From positions 62,001 to 126,000 of the forward strand of contig NZ_JAEKPD010000006.1 in assembly GCF_016412875.1 (NCBI RefSeq): 64,000 nt of DNA. The letters run 5' to 3'. Origin of the DNA: Palleronia pontilimi. Its GTDB lineage: Bacteria; Pseudomonadota; Alphaproteobacteria; Rhodobacterales; Rhodobacteraceae. Shown here piece by piece: positions 54,618-62,816 of this stretch. How positions within the stretch are numbered: position 1 is the first letter of the stretch; each line of letters opens with the position of its first letter. The notes below the pieces were generated by a model, which was given only the letters and a program-made list of their open reading frames with translations, did no database searches and was not told the DNA's origin. The translations under genes were made by a program, and so were the position numbers.

Positions 54618-56219
54618 CTGCGGCCTTTCCTCGTGTAAACCGTCGGTCTGCGATCTTTCCCTTACGTAAGAAATCCTGCTTTCGAAACGGGGCGTTGGTC
54701 AAGGTCGCATTTTTTCAGATCGCGTGGGGGGCAGCATATTTGCGCGAAGTCCTCTGGACAGACCGCCATGCCCGGAATTTCGCCGCCCGTCACGCTGAGC
54801 CCAGCGCGAGCGCGAGACGACCGACGGTCTGGTTCGGCCCCAGGACCCACGTCGGCGTCCGCTGGCAAGCGGGAATGCCGAGCGACGGTCCGACAAGCCG
54901 CAATACGAGCGTGCGCGACGATCGAGCGTGAAGGGGTTTCGGGATAGGCACCGTTGCGCGAAGTCATTCTGATGGCACTTAAGAAGTGATTCGTCGACCA
55001 GAGGGTCAAGTTCCTTGGTGAGACTTGCCCGGCCGATTTAGACCTAGGCGCTGAGATGGCTGCGCGACGCTTCCGAAGCTGACATCGTCCACGCGCACTG
55101 CGACCGGGACGAGATGACGTGTCACATCCAAGCGGTCGTCGTGCCCGAGACATCCGCTTAGCTGACGCGCACCCACAAGACCACCGGCGAAAAACGGGCA
55201 TAGAAAGGGCGCAACGACTAGAGTCCCCACGCTCATTACTCAGGATGCCCTCCGGCCCGCGTCGCCCGACACGCAGTCCGCAATAAGGCTTCTTGCGGTA
55301 AGACCCACCTGGCCGTCCGATGACGAGGCGTCGCCCGAGGAGGATCAATGGAGTAGCGCGCAGCCGATCAGAGCGTCTGGTATTAAGAAGACGATGAAGA
55401 CGGCCTGGGCCAGACCGCGTGCGTCGGCCTCGGCGCGATTTGGGTGGGAGCACGGTCGAGATCCTTGTAGATCGCGCGAAATGGCGCCATGTCCTCCAGA
55501 AGGCTCCCGCTGGAGGCCTGCGTAGCCACGACGTCGATACCCGCGACTTCAAGCGCGGCAGGCGCCGCCTTCGCTTTGGGCCGGGCAAGCCGCATGGACC
55601 GTTTAGCGTCGCGTCGCCACCGAGCACCGCCGCGCTTATGGTTTTCTACGTCCGGATAGCTGCCTCCGCGTCCGATTGAGCCGCGTCGAGTTCAGCTCGC
55701 ATGATAGAATTGATCGCGGCGCTAAATGCCGCCCGGTTCTCGGTCGGCCACGGCGAATAAGTCGGCCGCTGGACGCGACGGAGCGGTCGGCCGCGAACCA
55801 CGCGAACCAGATCTCATTCTGCCACGAGCGGTCCGGAGGGGGGGCGACGCCTTGAGGTCCAAGAACATGCGCACCGCGCTGAAATCACTGCCAGAAGAGT
55901 CAAGCAACCAACTGGACCGATTCCCGCCCGGGTACGGTTCCGATGGTCAACATGCGCCTTCGTTTTATCGACGACGTGGACGACGCTTTGCGAGCTTGGC
56001 AGATTGGATCGCCGAAGCCCAGCACCAAGATCAGTGGCGCAATCACGCGATTGCGAACGTCACGTATGATCCCGGATATGGATGGCAAAAAAGGTTGGCG
56101 ATCCTTCGATCACGGCACGGCCTCGGCGATCTTAGCCAAGAGCCAATTGGCTAATCGAAAGCCCGCAAAGCCCCGCCCCGACATGGCAACCTCCGACTGA
56201 GCAGCTTCCCCTGCCCGGC
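54618..56219. other. 1.6-kb gene-poor region at the island edge
   Basis: No convincing gene is seen on either strand. The long frames present (for example 54662-55627 on the minus strand) are low-complexity Arg/Ser/Pro readings without family motifs or ribosome sites. The stretch 55726-56200 on the plus strand has overlapping frames with no recognisable domain. It is less GC-rich than the flanking operons and probably contains decayed mobile DNA and the promoter for the S74 gene near 54620-54700. Confidence 0.5.
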
Positions 56220-57599
56220 CTAGAGCCCCGCTTGCGCGATGGCCGTGACGGTCTTCTCGACGATCTCGTCCACGTTGTCGCGGCTCAGGCAGAAGGGCGG
56301 CGCGAAGCCCAGGATGTCGCCGCCCGGCATGGCGCGGGCGATCACGTCCTGCTCGGCCAGGTGGCCCACGACGGTGGCCCCCATCTTCCGGTCCGGCTCG
56401 AAGAACGTACGCGGATCGCGATCCGCCACCAGCTCCACCGCGCAGAGCATCCCGTCGCCGCGCACTTCGCCCACGTGGGGATGGTCGGCCAGCGCCTCGG
56501 CCATGCGCGCGTTCAGATACGCCCCCACCGCCCCCGCCTGGTCCACCAGGCCCAGGCTGTCGAGCAATTCCAGGTTCGCGACACCCGCCGCGGTGCCGAT
56601 GGGATGCGCCGAATAGGTCCAGCCGTGGCCCAGCGGCCCGTTCTCGTCCGTGCCCCGCTCCAGCACCTTCCAGACGTCGTCGCTGACGATCGAGCCCGAG
56701 AGCGGCGCGTAGGCGCTGGTCAGGCCCTTGGCGATGGTGATCAGGTCCGGCCGCATCCCGTAATGCTCGGAGCCGAACATGGTGCCCAGCCGCCCGAATC
56801 CGGTCACCACCTCGTCGGCCACCAGCAGGATGTCGTGGCGCCGCAGGATCGGCTGGATCGCGTCCCAGTAGCCCTTGGGCGGCGGCACGATGCCGCCGGT
56901 GCCCAGCAGAGGCTCGGCCCAGAAGGCGGCGATGGTGTCGGCACCTTCACGGTCGATCATCTCTTCCAGGTCCGCGGCGCATTGGGCCACGAACTGCGCC
57001 TCGGACTGGCTGACATCGTCGCGCCGGAAATAATAGGGCGCCGTGGTGTGCATCACCCCGTCCATGGGCAGGTCGAACTTGGCGTGAAAGACTTCGAGCC
57101 CGGTCAGCGACCCGGTCATCAGCCCCGAGCCGTGATAGCCGCGCCAGCGCGAGATGATCTTCTTCTTCCGGGGCCGCCCCAGGATATTGTTGTAATACCA
57201 GATCAGCTTGATGTTGGTCTCGTTCGCGTCCGAGCCCGACAGCCCGAAATAGACCTTCGACATGTGATCGGGCGCGCGTTCCAGCACCATGCGCGCCAGC
57301 GTGATCGACGCCTCGGTGCCGTGGCCCACATAGGCGTGGTAATAGGCAAGCTCGCGCGCCTGCGCGGCGATGGCGTCGGCGATCTCGGTCCGCCCGTAGC
57401 CCACGTTCACGCAGTAAAGCCCGGCGAAGGCGTCCAGCATCCGCCGCCCGTTCCGGTCCTCGATATGCACGCCCGACGCGGTGCGGATGATCCGGCCCAT
57501 CGCCTCGCCCCGCGCGTGCTGCGCCAGGTGGGTCGAGGGATGCATGAAGTGGTCGCGGTCCCACTGGGCCAGTTCGTCGTTGCGGCGCAGATCGTCCAT
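56220..57599 (-). CDS. Class III aminotransferase (omega-transaminase type)
   Basis: A PLP aminotransferase of 459 residues. The PLP Lys is in LITIAKGLTSAYAPLSG, the Asp in LVADEVVTGFGRLG, and SRWRGYHGSGLMTGSLTG is the active-site loop. This set matches the large group of putrescine, taurine, beta-alanine and diaminobutyrate transaminases. The ATG at 57599 follows an AAGGAG site. It is divergent from a DoeA-like gene, so a role in diaminobutyrate or similar amine breakdown is possible but not shown. Confidence 0.88.
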   Translation of the reverse strand: MDDLRRNDELAQWDRDHFMHPSTHLAQHARGEAMGRIIRTASGVHIEDRNGRRMLDAFAGLYCVNVGYGRTEIADAIAAQARELAYYHAYVGHGTEASITLARMVLERAPDHMSKVYFGLSGSDANETNIKLIWYYNNILGRPRKKKIISRWRGYHGSGLMTGSLTGLEVFHAKFDLPMDGVMHTTAPYYFRRDDVSQSEAQFVAQCAADLEEMIDREGADTIAAFWAEPLLGTGGIVPPPKGYWDAIQPILRRHDILLVADEVVTGFGRLGTMFGSEHYGMRPDLITIAKGLTSAYAPLSGSIVSDDVWKVLERGTDENGPLGHGWTYSAHPIGTAAGVANLELLDSLGLVDQAGAVGAYLNARMAEALADHPHVGEVRGDGMLCAVELVADRDPRTFFEPDRKMGATVVGHLAEQDVIARAMPGGDILGFAPPFCLSRDNVDEIVEKTVTAIAQAGL

Positions 57600-57727
57600 C
57601 GGGGCTCTCCTTCGGGGGGTATGCCCTTGCATCTACGCCTCCGGCCGCCCGGTGAAAACCCCCGCCCCCCTTGACCCGCCCCCGGTTTCCGCGTTCGCCT
57701 GAGGTCGCAACAATTGCCGGGGGCCCC

Positions 57728-58909
57728 ATGCCGAACGCCGATCCCGCCTTCGACGACGCCGAGTACCAGCGCCGCCTGTCGCTGCTGCGCCGGTCCATGG
57801 ACGCCGAGGGCATCGAGCTGCTGCTGCTCACCAACCCGTCCAACATGGCCTGGATCACCGGCTATGACGGTTGGTCCTTCTACGTCCACCAGGGCGTCAT
57901 CGTCACCCACGATGCCGACCCGCTGTGGTGGGGGCGGCACATGGACGGGTTCGGCGCGCACCGCACCGTCTGGATGGATAACGACCGGGTGCTGACCTAT
58001 TCCGACGACTGGGTCCAGTCCACCGACCGCCACCCCATGCAGCACCTGGCCGCCCTGCTGGCTGACCGGGGCTTCGCCGCGGCGCGGATCGGGGTCGAGA
58101 TGGACAATTTCTATTTTACCGCCCGCGCCATGGACAGCCTGCGCGCTTCGATGGCGCAAGCGGTCTTCGTCGACGCGACGAGCCTGTGCAACTGGCAGCG
58201 CACGGTCAAATCCGACACGGAATTGGACTTCATGCGCAAGGCCGCGGCGATCTCGACCAAGATGATCGAGGGGCTGATGGACCGGGTCGAGGTGGGCCTG
58301 CCCAAGAACGAGCTGGTGGCCGACATCTACCGCGACGCGATCCGCGGCGTGGACGGCGCCTGGGGCGACTACCCGGCGATCGTGCCGCTGCTGCCCTCGG
58401 GTCCGGACGCGGCCGCCGCGCACCTGACCTGGGACGGACGCCCCTTCCGGGCGGACGAGGCGACGTTCTTCGAGATCTCGGGCTGCTACCGCCGCTACCA
58501 CGCGCCGCTCTGCCGGACGGTGTACCTGGGCGACCCGCCGTCCGAGATGCGCCACGCCGAGACGGCGGTTCTGAAGGGCATCGACGCGGGCCTTGCCGCC
58601 GCGATTCCGGGCAACCGCGCCTGCGATATCGCGATCGCGCTGAAGGGCGCGCTGGCCGAGGCCGGGATCGACCGGCAGGGGCGCGTGGGCTACGCCGTGG
58701 GCCTGAGCTACCCGCCCGACTGGGGCGAGCACACGGTGTCGCTGCGCGAAAGCGACACGACCGAGCTGCGCCCCGGCATGACGTTCCACTTCATGCCCGC
58801 CCTCTGGATGCAGGATTGGGGGCTGGAGCTGACCGAGACCATCGTCATCGCCGAGAGCGGCCCGGCGGAACCCCTGGCCAACTATCCCCGCCGATTGGTG
58901 GCCAAATGA
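57728..58909 (+). CDS. Ectoine hydrolase-like protein (DoeA/EutD family)
   Basis: A creatinase/M24-fold protein of 393 residues. It carries stretches I recognise from DoeA: PSNMAWITGYDGWSFYVHQ, RIGVEMDNFYFTARA, and GDYPAIVPLLPSG with AHLTWDGRPF. The two Asp metal ligands of M24 peptidases are replaced (FFEISGCYRR and HAPLCRT), as expected for this metal-free group. Glu249 in FFEISG is a likely match for the catalytic Glu reported for Ruegeria EutD (from memory). The enzyme would open ectoine to N-acetyl-diaminobutyrate. It overlaps the deacetylase gene by 4 nt. It could act on a related cyclic amidine. Confidence 0.75.
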   Translation: MPNADPAFDDAEYQRRLSLLRRSMDAEGIELLLLTNPSNMAWITGYDGWSFYVHQGVIVTHDADPLWWGRHMDGFGAHRTVWMDNDRVLTYSDDWVQSTDRHPMQHLAALLADRGFAAARIGVEMDNFYFTARAMDSLRASMAQAVFVDATSLCNWQRTVKSDTELDFMRKAAAISTKMIEGLMDRVEVGLPKNELVADIYRDAIRGVDGAWGDYPAIVPLLPSGPDAAAAHLTWDGRPFRADEATFFEISGCYRRYHAPLCRTVYLGDPPSEMRHAETAVLKGIDAGLAAAIPGNRACDIAIALKGALAEAGIDRQGRVGYAVGLSYPPDWGEHTVSLRESDTTELRPGMTFHFMPALWMQDWGLELTETIVIAESGPAEPLANYPRRLVAK

Positions 58910-60066
58910 GCAGGCTGGACGCCTGCATCGACCACCTGCGCGATCTCGTCGCGTTCCCGACGGTGTCGTCCGACAGCAACCTGGCCATGATCGCGCATCT
59001 GGCGAACCGACTGGAAGATGTCGGGGCGCGCTGCCGCATCCTGCGCGACGACAGCGGCCGCAAGGCGAACCTCTTCGCCAGCCTCGGGCCCGACATCTCG
59101 GGCGGGATCGTGCTGTCGGGCCATACGGACGTGGTGCCGGTGGCGGACCAGGACTGGGCCACGGATCCGTTTGCCTTAAGCGCGCGGGACGGGCTGCTTT
59201 ACGGGCGCGGCACCTGCGACATGAAGGGCTTCATCGCCGCGTGCCTTGCGGTCGCGCCGGTCTATGCCGACGGCGCGCTGCGCCGCCCGCTGCATTTCTG
59301 CTTCACCCATGACGAGGAAACCGGCTGCCTGGGCGCGCAGGCGCTGGTGGCCGAGATGGCGGACTGGGACACGCGGCCGGGCCTGGCCATCATCGGCGAG
59401 CCCACGTCCATGCGCCTGGTCGAAGGGCACAAGGGCTGCTGCGAATACACCACGACCTTCCACGGGCTGGCGGGCCACGGATCGAACCCCGACCTGGGCG
59501 TGTCGGCCACGGAATACGCCGCCCGCTTCGTCGCCCGCCTGCTGGAGCTGCGCGGCGAGCTGGCGGCGCGCGCGCCTGCGGACAGCCGCTTCACGCCGCC
59601 CGGAACGACAGTGCAGGTGGGCGGATTGCGCGGCGGCATCGCCCATAACGTGATCGCCGAGCTGGCCGAGGTCGACTGGGAGCTGCGCCCGGTCAACGCC
59701 GCCGACAAGGACCTGGCCACGCGGACAATGCGCGATTTCTGCAACGAAACGCTGCTTCCGGCCATGCGGGCGGTCCACGAAGGTTCGAAAATCGAAACCG
59801 AAACCATCGGCGACGTGGCGGGTCTCGAGCCGGTGGACGACAACGAAGCCGCGCGGATCGTGTCCGGGCTGACCGGGGCCAACGGCGCGGACGTGGTGGC
59901 CTTCGGCACCGAGGCGGGGCTTTTCCAGAAGCTCGGCCTGGACGCCGTGGTCTGCGGCCCCGGCGATATCGCGCAGGCCCACAAGCCCGACGAGTTCGTC
60001 AGCACCGACCAGCTTGCCGCGTGCTTGGCCATGCTCGAAGGGCTCGACGCCCACCTGCGCGCCTGA
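58906..60066 (+). CDS. M20-family deacetylase (acetylornithine deacetylase/ArgE-like)
   Basis: A zinc metallohydrolase of 386 residues. Ligands and catalytic residues are visible: His in VLSGHTDVVPV, Asp in GRGTCDMKGF, the Glu pair in HDEETGCLGA, Glu in IIGEPTSMRL and His near the end in AHKPDEFVS. The lid domain starts at GHKGCCEYTT. Sequence fits ArgE-like enzymes that remove acetyl groups from diamino acids. Coupled to the DoeA-like gene, it could deacetylate N-acetyl-diaminobutyrate in place of the usual M14-type DoeB. That is an inference. Confidence 0.85.
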   Translation: MSRLDACIDHLRDLVAFPTVSSDSNLAMIAHLANRLEDVGARCRILRDDSGRKANLFASLGPDISGGIVLSGHTDVVPVADQDWATDPFALSARDGLLYGRGTCDMKGFIAACLAVAPVYADGALRRPLHFCFTHDEETGCLGAQALVAEMADWDTRPGLAIIGEPTSMRLVEGHKGCCEYTTTFHGLAGHGSNPDLGVSATEYAARFVARLLELRGELAARAPADSRFTPPGTTVQVGGLRGGIAHNVIAELAEVDWELRPVNAADKDLATRTMRDFCNETLLPAMRAVHEGSKIETETIGDVAGLEPVDDNEAARIVSGLTGANGADVVAFGTEAGLFQKLGLDAVVCGPGDIAQAHKPDEFVSTDQLAACLAMLEGLDAHLRA

Positions 60067-60074
60067 CCGCCCGC

Positions 60075-60094
60075 TTCATCTTTCCACAAATACC
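60075..60094 (+). repeat. Recurrent 3'-UTR motif, copy 3
   Basis: TTCATCTTTCCACAAATACC lies 8 nt after the deacetylase stop. It differs at one position from the copy at 7647 over this length. Confidence 0.55.
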
Positions 60095-60117
60095 AGAAAC
60101 CGACGCCCGCAAGGGGC

Positions 60118-61161
60118 TCAGGTCCAGCTTTTTTCAAGCACCCGCAACCAGTTGCCCTGGCACAGTTTTTCCATCAGGGCATCGTCAACGCCATGCGCCC
60201 GCAGCGCCGTTCGCAGCTTGGGCAGATCGGCCACGCTGATCAGCGCCTGCGGCACCATCGCCCCGTCGTAATCCGACCCGAAGCCCACGCGATCCTCGCC
60301 CAGCCGCCCGATCAGGTGGTCGAGATGCCGCATCATCACGTCCAGCCCCACATCCGCCCGCATCTTTCCATCGGGCCGCAGGAACGCGACGGCGAAGTTC
60401 AGCCCCACCATGCCGTCGCTGTCGGCGATGGCGTCGAGCTGCCGGTCGGTCAGGTTGCGCGCGTGGGGCGACACGGCATGGGCGTTGGAATGGGTGGCCA
60501 CCAGCGGCCGGTGCGACAGCCGGGCCACGTCCCAGAACCCGGCTTCGTTCAGGTGCGACAGGTCCAGCATGATCCCCAGGTCGTCGCAGCGCCGCACCAG
60601 CCGCTGCCCCGCATCCGTCAGCCCCGGCCCGGTATCGCCGGTGGACGGGTAGCGGAAGGGCACGCCGTGCCCGAAGATGGTCTCGCGGCTCCAGACCGGC
60701 CCGAGCGAGCGCAGCCCGCGGTCGTGATAGGCGTCCAGCTCGTCCAAGTCCGGCCCGATCGCCTCGGCCCCTTCCATGTGCAGGATGGCGGCCAGGCTGT
60801 CGCCGGACAGGGCCCGGCGCAGATCCTCGACGGTCCGGCAATGGGTGAGATGGCCCAGCGCGACCAGGTCTTCAAACAGCGCGATCTGCGCGTCGACGAC
60901 GCGCCTGGCCTCGGTTTGCGGGACCATGCCCGGCAGGGGCATGTCGTAGCCGTCGCCCTGCATCGCCGCGATCTTCGCGACCACGTCGACCGGCGACGGC
61001 ACCCAGAGCGCGAAGAAGCCGCCGCCAAAGCCCCCCGCCCGGGCGCTTGGCATGTCGATGGCGCCCTGCCCGTCCCGCGCGACGCTGTCGGCCCCCGCAC
61101 CGGCCGTGTGAAGCCGCGTCAGAAGGTCGTTGTGACCGTCGAAGATCTTGGGCAGGCGCAT
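60118..61161 (-). CDS. Membrane (renal) dipeptidase family M19
   Basis: A zinc dipeptidase-fold protein of 347 residues. The metal residues are seen in order: His and Asp in FDGHNDLLTRL, the bridging Glu in ILHMEGAEAIG, His in LDLSHLNEAGF and THSNAHAV, and Asp in VGFGSDYDGAM. No signal peptide is present, so it is probably cytoplasmic; bacterial members act on D-amino acid-containing or other dipeptides. An AAGGAG site fixes the start at 61161 (MRLPKIF), since an upstream Met at 61179 has that site inside its own reading frame. Confidence 0.88.
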   Translation of the reverse strand: MRLPKIFDGHNDLLTRLHTAGAGADSVARDGQGAIDMPSARAGGFGGGFFALWVPSPVDVVAKIAAMQGDGYDMPLPGMVPQTEARRVVDAQIALFEDLVALGHLTHCRTVEDLRRALSGDSLAAILHMEGAEAIGPDLDELDAYHDRGLRSLGPVWSRETIFGHGVPFRYPSTGDTGPGLTDAGQRLVRRCDDLGIMLDLSHLNEAGFWDVARLSHRPLVATHSNAHAVSPHARNLTDRQLDAIADSDGMVGLNFAVAFLRPDGKMRADVGLDVMMRHLDHLIGRLGEDRVGFGSDYDGAMVPQALISVADLPKLRTALRAHGVDDALMEKLCQGNWLRVLEKSWT

Positions 61162-61222
61162 GGCGGAAGGCTCCTTCACGGCCCTTATCGGCGCATCGCG
61201 ATCGCGTTGAAAAGAATGGATC

Positions 61223-61298
61223 TGGTGGAGCCGATCGGGATCGAACCGACGACCTCGTCATTGCGAACGACGCGCTCTACCAACTGAGCTACGGCCCC
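61223..61298 (-). tRNA. tRNA-Ala (anticodon CGC)
   Basis: On the minus strand the sequence folds as a standard tRNA of 76 nt. The acceptor stem is GGGGCCG/CGGCTCC with one G-U pair, the D arm contains AGTTGGTA, and the anticodon loop is TTCGCAA with anticodon CGC. The T arm GTCGG-TTCGATC-CCGAT is intact, and CCA is encoded at the 3' end. It reads the GCG codon, which is common in these genes. Confidence 0.95.
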
Positions 61299-61399
61299 AC
61301 TGACGCTGCCTTTCGCAACTTGGCCGCGGCTTGTCAATACTGGGGAATTGCCCGCGGGCGACTGCGCGGAACCCCCATCACACCCCGGCGTTAGGGCAC

Positions 61400-62731
61400 A
61401 TGTTCTCGTCGCTCATCTGGAAGTTCAGGATGTTCGCGCGGCGCCTTTGGGTGCGCGCGGTCCTGATCTCGTGCCTGGCCCTCGTGGCCGCCGCGCTGAC
61501 CCCCCTGTCCCACCTGATCCCGATCGACCTGTCGGGCCGCATCGACGAGGACGCGCTGACGGGGCTGCTGTCGATCCTGACCAATTCGATGCTGACCGTG
61601 ACGACGTTTTCGCTGTCGATCATGGTCTCGGCGCACCTGGCCGCGGATTCGAACGCGACCCCGCGCGCCCACCGGTTGCTGCAGCAGGACGGCCGCACCC
61701 AGACCGTGATCGCCACCTTCATCGGCGCGTTCATCTACGCGCTGGTGATGACGACGATGCTGAATGTGGGCCTGTTCGAGTCGGCCGATTACCCGCTGAT
61801 CTACGTCTTCACCGTGGGCATCCTGGGGCTGGTGATCGTCGCGGTGCTGCGCTGGGTGGCGCATCTGTCGGGGCTGGGATCGGTCGAGGCGACGATCCGC
61901 CGGGTCGAGGAGCGCGCCCATTCCTGCCTGAAGGCCCGCATCGACCGGCCCTTCCTGGGCGGACGCTCGCTGATCGACACGCCGGTGCCCGGCGACGCGC
62001 CCGCCTTCCAATCCGACAGCTTCGGCTTCGTACAGAACATCGACACCGAGAAGCTGAACGACCTGGCCCAGGACTGGGCGGCACGGGTCTTCGTCACGGT
62101 GCGGCCCGGCGACTGGATCGGCAAGGGCGGCGCATTGGGATATGTCGACGTCGAAGCGCTCGACGAGACGTCCGAAAACGCCCTGCGCGGCGCCATCGCC
62201 ATCGGCGACCGGCGCGAATACGACCAGGACGCGACCTTTTCGCTGGTCGTGCTGGCCGAGATCGCCGAACGCGCCCTGTCGCCGGGCATCAACGATCCGC
62301 GCACCGCGCTGGACGTGATTGGCCGCATCACCCGGATGGTCGCCAACCTGCCCGTCGAGCGTGAACTGGACGAGCCCTACGCGCCCGGCGTCTATTGCCA
62401 GCCCATGGAACGGCGCGACCTGTTGCTGGCGACGCTCGATCCCATCGCGCGGGACGGACGCACCTTCGTCGAGGTTCAACTGGCGCTTCAGCGCGCCTAC
62501 GCCACGCTCAGCGAGCACCGCGATCCCGGCGTGGCCGACGCCGCCATGGCGCTGTCGTCCCGGGCGCTCAGCTATGCGCGCGACGGGATCATGCTCGTGG
62601 AAGACCTGCACCGCGTGGCCCGCTTCGCGCCCGCCGACCACATGGCGGCCACCAGCGCGGCCGAGCCCAAGACATCCGTCATCGACGCGCTCGGGGAAGA
62701 GCGCAATTCGAGCTTCTTTACCGACAGCTGA
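61400..62731 (+). CDS. DUF2254-family membrane protein
   Basis: A predicted membrane protein of 443 residues. Four hydrophobic segments are in the first 190 residues, around 17-37, 63-83, 105-128 and 132-154. TVTTFSLSIMVSAHLAADSN lies in the second, and NDPRTALDVIGR in the soluble C-terminal half marks the DUF2254 family. The second half would face the cytoplasm. No function is known. The start at 61400 gives a normal basic N-terminus (MFSSLIWKFRMFARRLW). Confidence 0.88.
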   Translation: MFSSLIWKFRMFARRLWVRAVLISCLALVAAALTPLSHLIPIDLSGRIDEDALTGLLSILTNSMLTVTTFSLSIMVSAHLAADSNATPRAHRLLQQDGRTQTVIATFIGAFIYALVMTTMLNVGLFESADYPLIYVFTVGILGLVIVAVLRWVAHLSGLGSVEATIRRVEERAHSCLKARIDRPFLGGRSLIDTPVPGDAPAFQSDSFGFVQNIDTEKLNDLAQDWAARVFVTVRPGDWIGKGGALGYVDVEALDETSENALRGAIAIGDRREYDQDATFSLVVLAEIAERALSPGINDPRTALDVIGRITRMVANLPVERELDEPYAPGVYCQPMERRDLLLATLDPIARDGRTFVEVQLALQRAYATLSEHRDPGVADAAMALSSRALSYARDGIMLVEDLHRVARFAPADHMAATSAAEPKTSVIDALGEERNSSFFTDS

Positions 62732-62750
62732 CCGAAGCGCCCCTCAGCTG

Positions 62751-62773
62751 CATCACTGGTCCTTAAATACCTG
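62751..62773 (+). repeat. Recurrent 3'-UTR motif, copy 4
   Basis: CATCACTGGTCC followed by TTAAATACCTG lies 20 nt after the DUF2254 stop and is nearly identical to the minus-strand copy at 10592-10613. A strong hairpin follows at once. Confidence 0.55.
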
Positions 62774-62775
62774 AA

Positions 62776-62800
62776 CGCAGCGCCCGCCACGGGCGCTGCG
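62776..62800. terminator. Strong hairpin between convergent genes
   Basis: A perfect 11-bp stem, CGCAGCGCCCG with its complement, and a CCA loop lie between the convergent DUF2254 and gcvP genes. There is no long T run on either side, so it may act as a bidirectional terminator or transcript-end stabiliser. Confidence 0.6.
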
Positions 62801-62816
62801 ATTGCATCTGGGCCCG

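Noticed and set aside
54662-55627. 321-codon minus-strand open frame in the gap beside the S74 gene
   Set aside because: Composition is Arg/Ser/Pro-rich without domain motifs, and no ribosome site was found. It looks like a chance frame in GC-rich DNA.
55726-56154. Plus-strand 142-codon frame next to the aminotransferase gene
   Set aside because: No ribosome site, no recognisable domain, and a competing overlapping frame in the same place; it cannot be supported as a gene.
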